Source: Emydura subglobosa (lineage: Eukaryota > Chordata > Testudines > Chelidae). From it: DNA of 64,000 nt. Position 1 is the stretch's first letter. Every line of letters starts with the position of its first letter. Below the pieces are notes generated by a model that had not been told where the DNA came from, did not search any database, and saw nothing but the letters and a program-made list of their open reading frames with translations. The stretch is taken from positions 58,794,838-58,858,837 of the forward strand of contig ML679958.1 in assembly GCA_007922225.1 (NCBI GenBank), in the 5' to 3' direction. The translations under genes and the position numbers were made by a program. This document shows, piece by piece, positions 11,521-25,500 of the stretch.

Positions 11521-13550
11521 ATGAAGATCTATTTATCTTCCCATTACAGGGCATCTGAGCAGCCTATTTCTGCAGTACCTCTGTGTTTGAAAAGTCTTGG
11601 TCACAGCTGGATTAAGCAAAGGCTGGTTCTCTGCCTCACTCAGATGTTTCTTCCTAAAGAAAGTAAAAACACATTTTAAGAGACAGCTTTTTTAGAGTCT
11701 GGTGCTGATGTGGATGGGTGTGACAAGAACTCTGTTGCACTTTTGTGGGGGTCTTTTGCTTCACAGCTATCACTGGCAGCTCTGGCTTTGTCTTTTATAG
11801 ATTGTTTCTTTGGTCTTGAACCCTGTATGTTACTCAGAAGGTATTTTGCATCCTTGCTATTATTCGTATGGGGCGGCCCAATAGGGTGACCTTATGTAAT
11901 TCACGAGGAAGAATTTTCCTTATGTTCTGGTATTTTGGGGGTTAAAATGAGGGGAAAAAATGACAATAACCGAAACAAAACGAAATGTGCTAAGGTCAGT
12001 GGTCATAATGCCATGTTGCCGGCAAAACCCTAAGTGCTAAGTGTCCTTCAGCTGGCTAACACATCCTTGCTTTTCTCTTTGTGAAATGGCAATAAAAATT
12101 GAACAAAATGTCAGTGGATTTGACCTCTGCAATCACTCTGAAGGAAAGTTGGAGACAGTGTAGCACTGTAGTAGCTTGCCTCCCTTCGCCTACTCCAGCG
12201 ACCTGGACAGTTCTCCCCATGCCAATTTAAGATTTTAATCTTACATCATTGGGGACTTGTTGAAGTCAAACTCCTAGACCAATGAGTTACATACAGCAAA
12301 ATTGTTAGGAAAGATTATGATGCACTTTTAACAAGGCTGAGAGGGCTTGGAATTTCAGTTCAAGGTGAGTGGTTTTTGAGAAAGAAGAATTTAGGTTTCC
12401 CTGATATAGGGACTTTTTAATATGACTTTAATTTCCCCTTAGAAAAAGGTCAGTTCTCACCTGCCAACAATAACTGAGAGGAGGAAAATTTAAGAGTATT
12501 CAGTAAGCAAGCAAAGCGATCAAAGAGATCTCAACCCCTCCAATGTGATCCGAAACAGAGTTTACTACACCTACATCTATATGTAGATAGATGTCCTGGA
12601 TGATATATGTAAGAACAGTTTTTGAGATAACGGAGGGAAACCCCTGTAGCCAAAGTCATTATTTCTGCAGTGTTTAATTAAGTGTTTAATGCTAAACATA
12701 AATATTGAGAAAATTGAATTTCCAGGTACATATAGACTTTACACTTACACTCCAGATCTCGCTTCACATCCAGTTATTAAGAGCATGTTCTGAATAGAAA
12801 ACTGAGAGGAAAACTTTAAAGCAAGGACAATTAGAAGACATTATTTTACAGTTAAAAGGAAAAAAAATAATTGTTTGATACAAAACAGAGAAAAATGTGG
12901 TACATTAGCATCTCATCACAGAGAGCACACTCCAGTGGGTCTGTAAGGGGGGAAACACAATGAAGGGAAATGACTTTCTGCAGTGATGATCCAAGAGTGG
13001 ATTGAAGTGAGAGTTCCTCTGGTGCACATTCATCTGTCTCTCTATTGTAATTCTCATGATTTACATCCTCACAGTCATGATTACATGGTGAAAAAATGAT
13101 CTACAGTCTGGATGACTCCAAAAAGCTACATTCTTTGTCCAAATCCAATCACGTTCCATGGCGGGCAGTACTTTCGATTTAGCATTAATTTTAATATACA
13201 CAGCCCTGAAAATAACCCTTGTGGCTTTGGAAACCTCAGAGGTGAAATAATGTTGCTTAAGTACTGAACAGCAGATTATCTCTGAGATCTTGTCATTCCT
13301 CACTCATGAGGGAATTTAGCTTGAGTGAAGAATTAGACTCTACATCAGGATAGAATTTATTGCAAAATGTAGTCAAATACAATTTCTTGAGCAAAATCAG
13401 TTCTGAACACCAGGGCAAATCTGGAGTAACTGTAACTAGAGCAGTTAATGTGTTTTCTCTGGATTTATACTGTTACGTAACTGACAGCAGAATTTTGCCT
13501 CTCATTGTTAGACTGCACATAAGTGAAATCCTTTTTGCATTTCTTTGAAA
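11521..13550. other. Non-coding stretch, no gene recognised
   Basis: AT-rich DNA with no recognisable coding region, RNA gene or clear repeat. Short open frames on both strands have random composition. Confidence 0.4.
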
Positions 13551-13790
13551 TCATAGACTCATAGAAGATTAGGGTTGGAAGGGACCTCACGAGGTCATCT
13601 AGTCCAAGCCCCTGCTCAAAGCAGGACCAACCCCAACTAAATCATCCCAGCCAGGGCTTTATCAAGCCGCACCTTAAAAACCTCTAAGGATGGAAATTCC
13701 ACCACCTCCGTAGGTAACCCATTCCAGTGCTTCAACATTCTCCTAGTGAAAAAGATTTTCCTAATATCCAACGTAGACCTCCAATGCCTA
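13551..13790 (-). mobile_element. CR1 LINE 3' tail
   Basis: About 240 bp of CR1 3' end on the - strand, starting at 'tcatagactcatagaag' and running through 'cattccagtgcttcaac' and 'tagtgaaaaagattttccta'. It is the same subfamily as 11400-11520 and 19204-20474 but truncated at a different point. It contains the end of ORF2 in broken form plus the 3' tail. Confidence 0.92.
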
Positions 13791-13835
13791 GTAATAGCTA
13801 TAGTAGAGGTTGCCAAAATGTTTCCACTCTTGTGT

Positions 13836-13903
13836 GTGAAATCCTGGCTCCACTGACATGCATAGGAGTTTTGCCATTGACTTCAATGGGGCCAGGATTT
13901 TAC
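13836..13903. repeat. Fold-back repeat, type B
   Basis: A 68-bp inverted unit with gtgaaatcctggc on the left and gccaggatttta on the right. Its right-hand core 'ccattgacttcaatgg' is self-complementary apart from the centre. Similar cores occur at 38562-38633 and 43545-43609. Confidence 0.65.
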
Positions 13904-13909
13904 CATAAG

Positions 13910-14786
13910 ACCTTATTTTCAGTTGCTCATAACTTTCTGAAACTTTGAGCGACTGAGATACCTTTTTTTGCTGGTAACAATGCATTCAAATTGCAAATCA
14001 AACAAAGGAAAACTGCAAATTGTGTACACATTTAGCTGGGTTGTATTCACATGTGTAGGTACATCGGGTTGCAAAATGGTTAAAACAAAAAAACCTTGAA
14101 ACATTTCTCCAGAATTTCTTTCTATAGTTCATTGAAATATCAAACCCTAAAAAAAAATTCTTGCCAGCTCTAAAGAACAGTAACAATTTGTGACTCAACC
14201 GTTCAGAACCATTCATTGAACAGCTCATGTATACGTGGGAGGAAGAGATCAGGAGCAGCATATTACTTAGCTCTGCAGACTCAGAGAATGAGTTTGAATC
14301 CAAAATTTAAACTGGATTCATTCAAAGAGACAAATGAACTAGAGTATTTTATTAGGATACTACATATACAAGTTAAAGCATTGTTCTTTTCTGATAACAT
14401 TTATGAAACAATTAACCAATCATATTATATTGCTAATAATTCCTCCCTATAATCTTGAGTGTTTTTCCTTTTAATCTTTCTAGTATGGACAGAAAGCTGT
14501 AGTGTTGATTGTGAAGGATAGATACAGAATTTCTGGGCTTGTATTAGTAAAGAGTATGAGAAATGACAGGCCTACAGTTCATATGGGAAAAAAGATGATG
14601 AGGCATCTCAAATCACTACTTCGATTAAAAAAGTGGGATCTGTTAGAATTCATGTAATTTTTGTCCTATTCTAACTGCTGCGAGAGCCTGTTTGCAGTGA
14701 AATTCAGAAGACATTGGAATCCCTTTCCTTAGCTTTTGCTGAAATTAAATTTAGAGTGGGTTATGGACGTCTTTATACAATTGGTA
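13910..14786. other. Non-coding stretch, no gene recognised
   Basis: AT-rich unique DNA. Several overlapping short open frames on both strands show no domain or conserved pattern. No repeat is recognised. Confidence 0.35.
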
Positions 14787-14905
14787 GGGTGACCAGATAG
14801 CAAGTATGAAAAATCAGGACAGGGGTGAGGGGTAGTAGGTACCTATATAAGAAAAAGCCCCGAATATCGGGACTGTCTCTATAAAATCGGGACATCTGGT
14901 CACCC
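14787..14905. mobile_element. Short MITE with perfect 12-bp inverted ends
   Basis: The left end gggtgaccagat (14787-14798) is the exact complement of the right end atctggtcaccc (14894-14905). The interior repeats the motif 'atcgggac' and is itself partly self-complementary. At 119 bp it is non-autonomous and encodes nothing. I recognise this as a widespread turtle-type repeat but cannot name the superfamily from sequence alone. Confidence 0.8.
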
Positions 14906-14909
14906 AAAC

Positions 14910-17375
14910 AATCAGTTTGTTGTGTACATAATCCCCTTCATGCAAACATCCCAGGCGTTTTATAATCCAAAGCTTATCATAATTCTTACAAGAAGCAAAC
15001 ATTCAACTAACCTCAAAGGCGTGAGATTTCACTTTATGTCAGTACAGACATCATCCACAGCCTTGTCTAGACTGATGAGAGTTTTAGGGAAATCTCCCAC
15101 TGTTACTATAATAGGGGCACTGCTGTAAACTGACTGCCAGTGTTTTAGTTATCAGGTCATCTAACTCTGCTCAGAGCAATGGTTGGAGGTTTCCTTACAA
15201 ACTTCAGTATAGATAAGGCCATGACATCTCTTTCAAACGAATCTATGACACCCACATTGTAAGGATGCAGGGTACTCCACCAGTTTCTCCTTCTCAATCA
15301 GCTTCTGTCCTTATTCTGTCCAATCCAAATTACAGTTGCATTTAAAACACATACATTGTTCATTTAAGAAAGTAAAGGAAGAAACACACACATATATATA
15401 TAAACAAACCAACCACCAAAACAACAAACAACAACAATAAAACATAAAATATAAGGACATGAAATGAAGAAAGCATTTACTTTTTCCTAGGTCACTGAAG
15501 ATCTCACAAAAATTACAGGCAGTGAAAACTGATTATCAGGATTACACGTGTGGAGCATTTTGTTTTTATGTTTCAGGTTTCTCTTCTCCAGTCCGTGGCT
15601 GTTCCTTTGAGCTCAAAGCCTGCTTGGGTTTTATTCACCATCTCCCTGCATTCTCAGAAAAAATGAGCAAGATACTTTGTCCTTTGTTCCTTCAGGTCAC
15701 AACTTTCTGTTTCGCACTGACTGGTTTTCAAGCCCAGTTAAGGGCATTCCCTCAGAGCAAGCCAAACCCATTTACTGAGGTTTATTATACCCCTAGCCGG
15801 GCACACCATGTCTAGTTTCTTCTCCCTCCATCCTCACAATAGGTGTTCCTAGAAATCTGAGATTATTCACACTGTGCTGGGGGCTTGTGCCGTCTCGCCT
15901 AACAAACCTGCCTGCTCAGTTCTTGTTAAAGATCACATGATACGTATGTAGAAAAACCTTCAGATTTCCTGGCAAATTTCATGTGTGCAAAAATACAGAG
16001 GAAATGTTCATTTTAAACTCCAGCCATTGTCTATTGTCACAAAAACAAAATGAAAAATCCTTTTAATATGCCTGCCCTTGCCTCCCTCCCTTCACCCCCA
16101 AATAATTAATAAATGTTAGGCTTGTTCTAAACTTTGCCAGAGATTCAGAGTGCATGTAGCTAGCAAAAGAGGGCTCCCCCAACTTTCAAGCATTAAATGC
16201 ACAGATGAGACTAGTATGTTTTCTGAATGAGATAAAAATGTATGGAGCTTGATGTAGGGTATAAGAAGATAATGGAGTCACCTAACTAAGAAGAACCTTT
16301 TGGTGAAACAACTTAAAGATTTTAAAGATCATTTGGAAACCAGCGGAAGCCTCTCAGAAGACACCTCTCATGAGTAGCCCTGCTGTGAGATTCTGAAGCA
16401 GTTGAAAATGATATAGAGAATTAGTGGGAAGATCAAAGACAAGAAAAGAATAGTAGTAGAGGCAGAGAATGACAAAATTATGTATCAAGGGTTCTGTTTC
16501 TCCTTGAGATAACAGAGGTCTCAAGCTAGAAATATCCCTGAAAGGGCAATAAAAAGCTTGGACAAAGTGATTGATGTGGGCATTAACACAAGTTCTGACA
16601 TAAAATATGAGATGCTGCAGGTGCTTAGTTTCTTCACTGGGAAAATGATTAGCACAATGTAGTTTGCCCAGATATACTTGTGCAATGTTGTACTTATGTT
16701 TTCCATAAAGTAATATGAACAGATGCTTTTATAATGGAACATAACTTACCTGTATCAGTTATTTTATAAATGTATGCTACTATGGGCATTTAAATCAAAG
16801 CGCTTTTTAACAAACTTCATGGCTAGGCAGGATTTCAGTTCAACCACAGGTGGCACATCTTTCTTTAATATTTGGAAAGTTCTTTAGTGATACTACTTTT
16901 TTAAAGAAAAAGTTGTGTTCCTGGCTATTTACTGATATTATATATGCTGAATATGAAACAAGTTTTGGTTTAGATTTCTGCAAGTGGCCTTAGCTCCAGT
17001 ATTATATACTTTCCTTTAAAAAAATTGGATTCAAGTATTGAGTTCAAAAGATACACTTTTGCTTGCTGTTAATGTTTACTTGTATTTTCCAGTTGGAAAC
17101 AGTTTTTATTTTCCCAATCACGATCCCTACCAAGAGATCTGCATCGTGGCCTTGGTAAACAACCAATACATGAACGCTCTTGGCTTCAGCGGTGCATCAT
17201 AAATGCCATATTTGACCAAATGCTGACCAATTTCTTGGTTCACGTTCTCAAGCACAGTTGTTGCATAGGAAATGATGCCTGTCAGAAATTCTTTTGTTTT
17301 CTTTCATTTCCACTTCTTCTTTGCGGTGGCAGCTATAGTCCTGTCCCCCTCCCCCTTTTCGACCCCCCAATTAGG
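14910..17375. other. Non-coding stretch, low-complexity patch
   Basis: At about 15385-15470 there is a low-complexity patch of CA/TA steps followed by caa-rich repeats. The rest is unique-looking and AT-rich. No coding region or RNA gene is supported; the 97-codon frame at 15522-15815 has no recognisable domain. Confidence 0.4.
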
Positions 17376-17379
17376 AATC

Positions 17380-17470
17380 AGGGTCCCCTTTTGCTAGGTG
17401 TTGTACACATGAATAAAACAGGGACAGTTTCTAGAGAGGACAAGGTGCAAGAGAGATGGATATGGGGTCA
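17380..17470. repeat. L2/MIR-like ancient repeat fragment
   Basis: The stretch 'tgctaggtgttgtacacatg' followed by 'cagggacagtttctag' has the same order as the copy at 2613-2815. It is diverged and non-coding. Confidence 0.45.
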
Positions 17471-17474
17471 GGTA

Positions 17475-19203
17475 ACTGAACAGGGAGGTCTATTTGCAAA
17501 ATTTAATAATCTTAGTCATAGTAGTCACAAGAGGCCATCAGCTGAGCCAATTTCTAATTTTCTCATTTTGACACAGTGCCTTATGAAATAGATGCTCATT
17601 TGGTATTGGGTCACTTAGAGCCTGATTCAAGGCTCACCGAAGTCAGTGGAAATAATCCAGCTGATTTCAACAGCCCTTAAAGATCAAAACTGCATTGCAC
17701 TAAATTTACAGGCTCTCCTAGTGCCTATGGCACATTAAATCAGCTTTTTACAGTGCTTTGCACTTTGCAATTGATACAGTGATTTCTTATTTTAAATACC
17801 TGTCTGTTTTTTATTAAGGAGCTGTACCCCAAATTCACTTTGGAGTATTAAGTCAGATCGACATAAATTGGTTCTTATTGCCCTTGGTTACATATAAAAA
17901 CCAAAAGTCTCTCCTGAGTATGTAATATTTTTTCTGGTGTTACAGTACAATTACAATTAATCCATCATCTGTATCAAATCCTCCTTAACTTCCTTCTGCT
18001 CCATGTAAAAGCTTTATAGACTTAAGATATTGCTGGGACTGACACACAGAAATTTCTCCGCCTGCACTTTAAAAATTTATCTTGTGCCTCCATGTTTCTG
18101 TGATGTTTCCTTGCAAATCAAGTGGATTTAATAAGCACTCAGGAGGAGGCTGGTTTGTCAGGAGAGAAGGCTAAGGATTTTTATTAATAACACAAGCACT
18201 AGGCTCTGTCTGAATATACTCAAATTTCTAAGACATCTAGTTTGCACTGGGGATAATATTTGCAAAATCAGTCCCATGCTAACATTGCATCCTGCCATAC
18301 AAATAACTTTATACTTACTCTTACACGTGGCACAGACACAATGTCACTTGGGCAACAGTGGATGAAATCCCATCTGAGAGCACTCAGTTGTTTCTTCACT
18401 CAATCCTTGGCTTGAGCGGTTCCTGAGGTTAGATATGACATCCTAGAACCACCAGATTTAGTTTCAGACATATTTAAAGACCCAGCCTCCCAATTGACCA
18501 ACCCTAGCCAAAATAAAATGCCTGCAGATGACAGAAATGTCAACAAGAAAGAAAGAAATCAGACTCAAAAGAAGAGCTAACTGATCTCCTGTCATAACAT
18601 TACAGCAGATCACATGGGCCCTTGTATGAAAGGCAGGATTCTTAATATTTCTGTAGACAGTCTTCCTAAGTGGAACTGAAGCAGAAAATGTTACTGTTTA
18701 TAAATTGGAAGCTTTGCGAGGAATCCATTTAGGAGTTTTAGCAAGGAAACTTCCTCAAAGTCATTAATGGTGAACGAGGAGATTGGAAGCCGTGTCATTA
18801 AACCTGCAGTATTTTCTCCCTGGCAATTCACAACTATCTAGGATTTATATATACTTCCAGTAATAAAATTATATACTTAAAAAAATGCTTGTTGCTTCAT
18901 TTGCACAAACACACACACACATATATGAAACAGCCACCAAAAAGCTACCCTGACCATCCAGGAAATATTATAATATACATGTGTGTGTTTGTGTGTGTAA
19001 TATCTGGGGAGAAGACAGATGAAATCTTTCTTGGGGAAGAGAGAAAGGGAGTGATGGATTTAGGGAGCTGAAAGGTGTGTGTGTGGGGGGGTATTTGGGA
19101 AAGTGGAATGAAAGACTGACATTTTTGTGAGGAGGGGAGGGTGGACTTTCGGGATGGTGATAAATTACATGGACTTTTGTGGGGTGAGGGTTTTCGTGGG
19201 TTT
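17475..19203. other. Non-coding stretch with CA/TG microsatellites
   Basis: Short dinucleotide runs occur at 18905-18925 (CA followed by TA) and 18978-18998 (GT). A T/G-rich run lies at 19070-19200. No gene is recognised. Confidence 0.45.
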
Positions 19204-20474
19204 TCATAGAATCATAGAGTTGGAAGGGACCTCAGGAGGTCATCTAGTCCAACCCCCTGCTCAAAGCAGGACTAACCTCAGCTAAATCATCCCAGCGAGG
19301 GTTTTGTCAAGCTGCAGCTTAAAAACCTCTAAAGATGGAGATTCCACCACCTCTCTAGGTAACCCATTCCAGTGCTTCACCACCCTCCTAGTGAAAAACC
19401 TTTTCCTAATGTCCAACCTAGACTTCCCCCACTGCAACTTGAGACCGTTGCTCCTTGTTCTGTCATCTGCCACCACTGAGAACAGCCTAGCTCCATCCTT
19501 CCTGGAACCCCCTTTCAGGTAGTTAAAGGCTGCTATCAAATCCCCCCTCATTCTTCTCTTCTGTAACAAGCCTAGTTCCTTCAGCCTCTCCTCATAAGTC
19601 TTGTGCTCCAGCCCCCTAATAATTTTTGTTGCCCTCCGCTGGACTCTCTCTAACTTCTCCACATCCTTGTTGTAGTGGGGGGCCCAAAACTGGACACAAT
19701 ACTCCAAATGCAGCCACACCAATGCCAAATAGAGGGGAATGATCACTTCCCGTGATCTGCTGGCAATATTCCTACTAATGCAGCCCAATATGCTATTAGC
19801 CTTCTTGACAACCAGGGCACACTGCTGACTCATATCCAGCTTCTTATCCACTGTTACCCCCAGGTCCTTTTCTGCAGAACTGCTGCCTAGCTCGTTGGTC
19901 CCCAGTCTGTAGCTGTGCATGGGATTCTTCCTTCCTAAGTGCAGGACTCTGCACTTGTCCTTGTTGAACATTATCAGATTTCTTTTGGCCCAATCCTCCA
20001 GTTTGTTTGGGTCTTTCTGTATCCTATCCCTATCTTCCAGGGTATCTACCACTCCCCCCAGCTTAGTGTCATCTGCAAACTTGCTGAGGGTGCAATCTAC
20101 CCCATCCTCAGATCATTGATGAAGATGTTGAACAAAACTGGCCCCAGGACCAACCCCTGGGGCACTCCGCTTGTGACTGGCTGCCAGCTAGACATGGAGC
20201 CATTGATCACTACTCGTTGAGCCCTATGCTCTAGCCAGTTCTCTATCCATTTTATAGTCCTTTCATCCAACCCATACTTTTTTAACTTGCTGATAAGAAT
20301 ACTGTGAGAGACCGTATCAAAAGCTTTGCTAAAGTCAAGGTATATCACGTCCACCGCTTTCCCCACATCCACAGAGCCAGTCACCTCTTCATAGAAAGCA
20401 ATCAGGTTGGTCAGGCATGACTTTCCCTTGGTGAATCCGTGTTGACTGTTCCTGATCACCTTCCTCTCTTCCAA
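19204..20474 (-). mobile_element. CR1 LINE, 5'-truncated, well preserved
   Basis: About 1.27 kb of a young CR1 on the - strand. Two long frames cover the C-terminal half of ORF2. The frame 20474-20097 holds reverse transcriptase blocks (SKAFDTV, then GVPQG followed by FINDL). The frame 20052-19282 holds later blocks up to the ORF2 stop. The FADDT catalytic motif lies near 20080 in the second frame, so one single-base indel between FINDL and FADD breaks an otherwise readable ORF2. The 3' end is intact ('tcatagaatcatagagttgg' on +). It ends abruptly at about 20474, a normal 5' truncation. Low divergence suggests a recent insertion relative to the others. Confidence 0.95.
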
Positions 20475-20479
20475 GGCAG

Positions 20480-22297
20480 GAAGAGAAGAAGGAAGTTTCT
20501 TGTGACTTGTTACTTGCCTTAAAGTTACTTGTGAAGAGTTTTCTTTTGTGTAGTTTGTTTTGGAATGCGCTAAATTTCACCAATTAATTTCCTGTTGGAG
20601 TTTGTCCCCCAGGCCTCTCTGCAAGGGCCGGATCCCTTTCCTTAATGAATGCCACTGTACACCACCTTGATTTGCTTTCCCTTGTGTCTGCAAATTACTC
20701 ACCATGGAAGCTGACCCACTGAAGTGCTGAACACCTTCAACTTCTGTTCACTTTAATGGGAGTTTAAGGGACTCAGCGCCTTGTAGAACTGGATCCTACT
20801 TTGGGGGCTGGTCAAAAGACACTGTGAACCCCTTTGCCCTGTCACAAGAGTCTTTACCAGCCACTCTTTAACACTGTTCCATAGCAAGGCTGCACTCTGC
20901 TCCCATACACAGAGCTGGTATACAGACAGTTGTCAGACCCTCTGCCTGTTTCTCCTGACGTTGGGGTTAAGAGTGCTAAGTTTGGAAGAGGGAGCTGGCT
21001 TCCATTCTGGCTCATCATACAGAACTTTTAACAAAATTCCAATTGCTCAGCAGTTGCTCTCCTCTGTTACAATTCTCCCCAAATGCTTTTTGTATTCCCA
21101 GAAGCTTGTCATTTAACCAGTCAACTTTTTATTCTTGGTGAAACAGAGAAAATAAAAATAAATGGCATTTAAGAGAAAAACGAGAAAAAAAAAACTCTTC
21201 AACTTGCAAACGGAACAAATTTCATTACATCAGCCGTTGAGACACAGGAAATGGGGAAGTCCATGGTTTCACTTTAACAGAATCCCTTTTCAAAACAGGA
21301 CAACACTTTGCTTTCTTGTTGGAAGGAATTTTCCATTAATATTTTAATGGCTTTTAGCTCCCTTATATAACGAAAGTACCATTTTTAGAAGGAAAGTTAC
21401 AGAAAACAGGCTCATCAGTTCATACAGAAATTATAAACCTGACATACAGGACAGATGCAATCATTTTGTACATCTTCACATACCTTCTAGTACAACTTTC
21501 TATGTAGTCAACCGTCATGGCTTTATCATGAGTCTCATGGTATTTGGTTATTGTTGGAAGTCCCAGCTCCTGGAATCATGTGATTATAAAAAATATTTTT
21601 TTTTAAAAAGTAAGTTTCCAGCTTTCACAATTGTGAAGAAAAGCTTGAAAATATGATTCAGAAACCAGAAGGCAACGAAAAAGAATCCAATTTTTATTTA
21701 CTTATTACAAATCTCATTATTTTTACCCAATTTCATGATTTTTTGGGGAGGCTGACTCATGATTTTTGAGAGCTTGGAGTCAGCAATACTGAACTCTGAC
21801 ATTGAGACTGTAAAATACAGATGATAATGGTATTTTTGATCTATCAGGCATGGCAAGAAAGATGTAGATGTTGTATGTGCAGTTTCTCTATTGGATGGGT
21901 AAGAAATAAAAGGTTAAATTAATCGAGAAACAATGACAACATAAATAATATATGATAGGGGTTGCTGCTTCCATCTTTACTGATGTTGAGCTATATCTTA
22001 CTATGCAAAAAGTCCCACTGATGGGGCTACTCATGGAGTAAGCTAAGAAAGAGTAGCAGAATCAGACCCAATATAATTAATAATGTTTAGCAGAAAATAT
22101 GTTATTGCTTGTGGGGCGGGAAGGTGGAAAATTGGTATTGTCTGAGTGTTAATTGGTAGTAAGTGAAGGTTTGCTATATTATGCCAGCAGATGTTGCTTT
22201 CTGACTATGTTAATGTTAATGATTTCCTACTACTGCATGTGAAGACTATTTCACCTATTTCTAGCTCATTGTATATTTGTGCTCCAGTTGTTTTTCT
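20480..22297. other. Non-coding stretch, no gene recognised
   Basis: The stretch contains a possible diverged dispersed repeat at 21715-21790, where 'catgattttttggggag' is followed by a second 'catgatttttgag' in a direct pattern. Otherwise it is unique AT-rich DNA with only short random frames. Confidence 0.35.
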
Positions 22298-22587
22298 GAG
22301 GCTTGGTCTACAGTGCCACCAGCGGTTGACAGGAGATACGCAAGCTTTGTAGAGTAGCTTGCATATCTCCCATCGACTTACTTACATTGCTGTCCCGTGG
22401 TGTCTTCATTATGCTGCAGTGACTGAAGATGCCCTCCAGTTGACGAAGCCTTACTCCTTTTGGGGAGGTTGGTTTAATCGCATCGACCGGAGAGCACTTC
22501 TGGGATCGATTGAGTGGGTCTTCACTACCTGCATAATTGATCCTGCTGCATCGATCCCCAAGTCGCCAGCAGTGTAGACATACCCTG
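22298..22587. mobile_element. hAT-like MITE, about 290 bp
   Basis: The left terminus 'gaggcttggtctac' and the right terminus 'gtagacataccctg' are imperfect inverted repeats. The interior has 'gatcgattgagtgggtcttc', which recurs in almost the same position of the element at 32167-32465. The two are therefore copies of one non-autonomous family. No coding capacity. An 8-bp target duplication was looked for and not found. Confidence 0.75.
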
Positions 22588-22599
22588 AGTATCACCTGA

Positions 22600-25500
22600 G
22601 TGTGTCTGAGTGTTTTATATAGATGGTCTTAGTAAATTTAGTAAGAGTTGCAATTACTACATTCCATTTATAAAATATTCCTTTTGCAACCTCTATTCAC
22701 ATAGGCCGAGATCCTCAAAGGTAAATGAAAGATGAAATCAATGGAAGTTAGGAGCATATACTTTTGGGGATCTGGGCCATAGGTGTCAATGGTTAAACTT
22801 AATAAATTAAAGATGGAAGGAAATGACTAAGAATGGCAACTTTTCTGGCTGCAAATCCTTCTTCAGGATTAGATAACATGTCCAAAATTGTGCAATTGCT
22901 AATAATGGTAACTGGGGCCCAAATGTTTATTCTCTGCTTTCGTTGTTGAAATCTCTCTATTTTGCCTGGACGCCATTAAAAAACACCACCATGGGATTCA
23001 AGGAAGAATTTTCAAGCAATCTGAAGGATGGACTGCACATGTGGTCACTGTGGTCATTGGCATTGGCCTCATTAAATCAATATAAGTATTAAAAAGGCAG
23101 CTGGGGGGCAAACCAAAAACAGCGGAAGAGTTTGGAGTCATTTCACTTTAGCACCACTCCATAATCTGATTTTTGGTGTGATTCTATATTCATTTTTACT
23201 GTGTTATTATTCATGTATCTGGCACTGCAAACGTACATGATGCTTTACAGCAGTAGGTAATCGGTATCTGCCACAAAGGACCTAGAATCTATGATTATTA
23301 ATGATTAATTTATATTGTACTAGCATCTAGAAGCCGCAATCAAGGATCAAGGCCAATTGTACTAGGTACACACATATGAGGATGATGATGATGATGGAGT
23401 CTCACATCAGTGACAACGTATGAGGATTCAGCAAACATTTGTCAGTGTTGCATTGCTGAATCACCTCCATTGTTATTGGACTATAGTAGGAAAGATGTGT
23501 GCAGTTCCAGTCCCGCTATCTCATCCAGACAAGCCATGTGCTATATCAGTGCAGAAATTGCAATGAGTAGGGCAACAGATGTGGATGCAGATTTAAATTC
23601 AGAGTTCCTTCTCCTGGCGAATGCCATTGACCCCCTTATGGTTCCTCTGCCTTTCCAGAATTACTTCTGGAAGGGGAACTGCATACTCCTATAGGTTGTA
23701 TTGGCTGCAAGCTTATTTGATGGAGGCCTAAGTTTATCATGTCCCATACCATCTTTGGGCATCTGTGGCTTTTTACAGGGGTAGCAGTGCCACCTGCTGT
23801 TCTGCTACACACTGTTAGTACTGCCATCAGATTGTCTGTGACTACTCATTCAAGGTTTCCCTGCTTATATTGCAGGGAATCTCCAATATCTGGAAGGTGT
23901 TTCACTCATTGCAAGCCCTGGAAGCACTCAGTGGTAGATGATGCACATAGGTACACACCTGTAATGAAAAGATGGTTCTTGTACTCAGGTACTCAGCTTT
24001 TTGGAAAATCTGGCCCGTAAGCCTCAGAGTGGGAGATGATGGCTGCTAACACTTTTGAAAATCTGACCCTTATGGCACCTGAGATCTTTTGAATCTCTGG
24101 CCTCACAGGTATAGTGAAATATAGACAGGACAATTCTGGAAGGCTCTCAGATACTATGACGATGATGGTGTTACAAAAATGTGTATAAAAATAGAATGGA
24201 ATATTACAGAGTGGGAGGTGCCCATCACAGCATGAACGCTTCTCAGAATAAGAGACTGTTCAGTAGTTTGTTGAAAGATATGACAGAGGGCATTTGGCAT
24301 ATGCAGTATAAATAAGCTATTCCAGGAATCTGAGACAGCATGGAGAGATATATGGGGTTAGGAGGAAGACAAGGTGATAAATGAGAAATATATATATATA
24401 TATACAAGAAATATACAAGAAAAATTGGTCAGATCATAAGGCAGGGGTAAATGGAGATGAAAACAGAGAAAGAGGGACCCTCCTCCACACATACTCTATA
24501 ATGGAGTGGCCCGACATTGAAAGTGATGGTGGCCATGAAATATACCAGCATCTTGTGAGCGGTGGAAGAAATACCATGTTTTTCAGTATTGGTGTAATTG
24601 TATTTCAAAAGGCATTTTAGCACTGGTGAGCATGCATCACTCTGCATACTTTAATAATAATATCTGTAAGAAATTCATATACCTCCATTTTGGTGGTTTA
24701 TTTCAGTAAAGAGATGGACACAGAGCAAAAACCAAAGCATCACATGAGATTAGAGGGGTACATTCATATTCCCATGTAAATTAACGTGAACTGAAATCAT
24801 GTTCAATTCATTTCAGTGTAGGTGGAACTGGTAGTGTCATCTATAGATAAGATTGTTTAACAATTTCCATCATAACACCTTCTGTTCAGTTTCTTATAAC
24901 TTTGCCAAACTTTAATAATTTGGGCTGAGATTTACAAGACCTGATGTCTGCCTCAGGCTAATTTTTTTTTTTTTTTTCCATATCAACTAAAATAGTTCAG
25001 CCTTTTCCAAGACATGTTCGAGAAAAATATGTTGTTTGGGTCATGCTAGAAATTCTCAGCCTTTTTAGTGAGATGCTCTAGCATCTCCATACCCGGGAGC
25101 AGGAATTTATAATCTAGTGGAGGTTGCCCTAGTGTCTGAGATGTACTTTTTGTTAGATGTGTGAAAATCTGCCCAAATCTGGCCAAGGTACAAGCCTTTG
25201 AAACTCTCATCACATGCTCAACAGAGGTTTGGTCTCTACCTTTTCTGAAGATTCTGTCTGTACAGAGGATGCTCCAACCCCACACAGCTCCTACTTACTG
25301 ACTGGATTTGGCATGTGCCATCCCCATGGAGCAAACTAGCATGCTCCATCCTGGGGCTGCAGGCCTTGAGCAGAATTTCCCTTGGAACTATTCCTATGGG
25401 CAGCTGGAGGCTGCTGAGGTGCCAATCACTGCAATTGAGAGTAGGGAGGTTGATTTTCTTGTATTCTAACTGTTCCCTTGGCTCAGTGGGCACTCCATGT

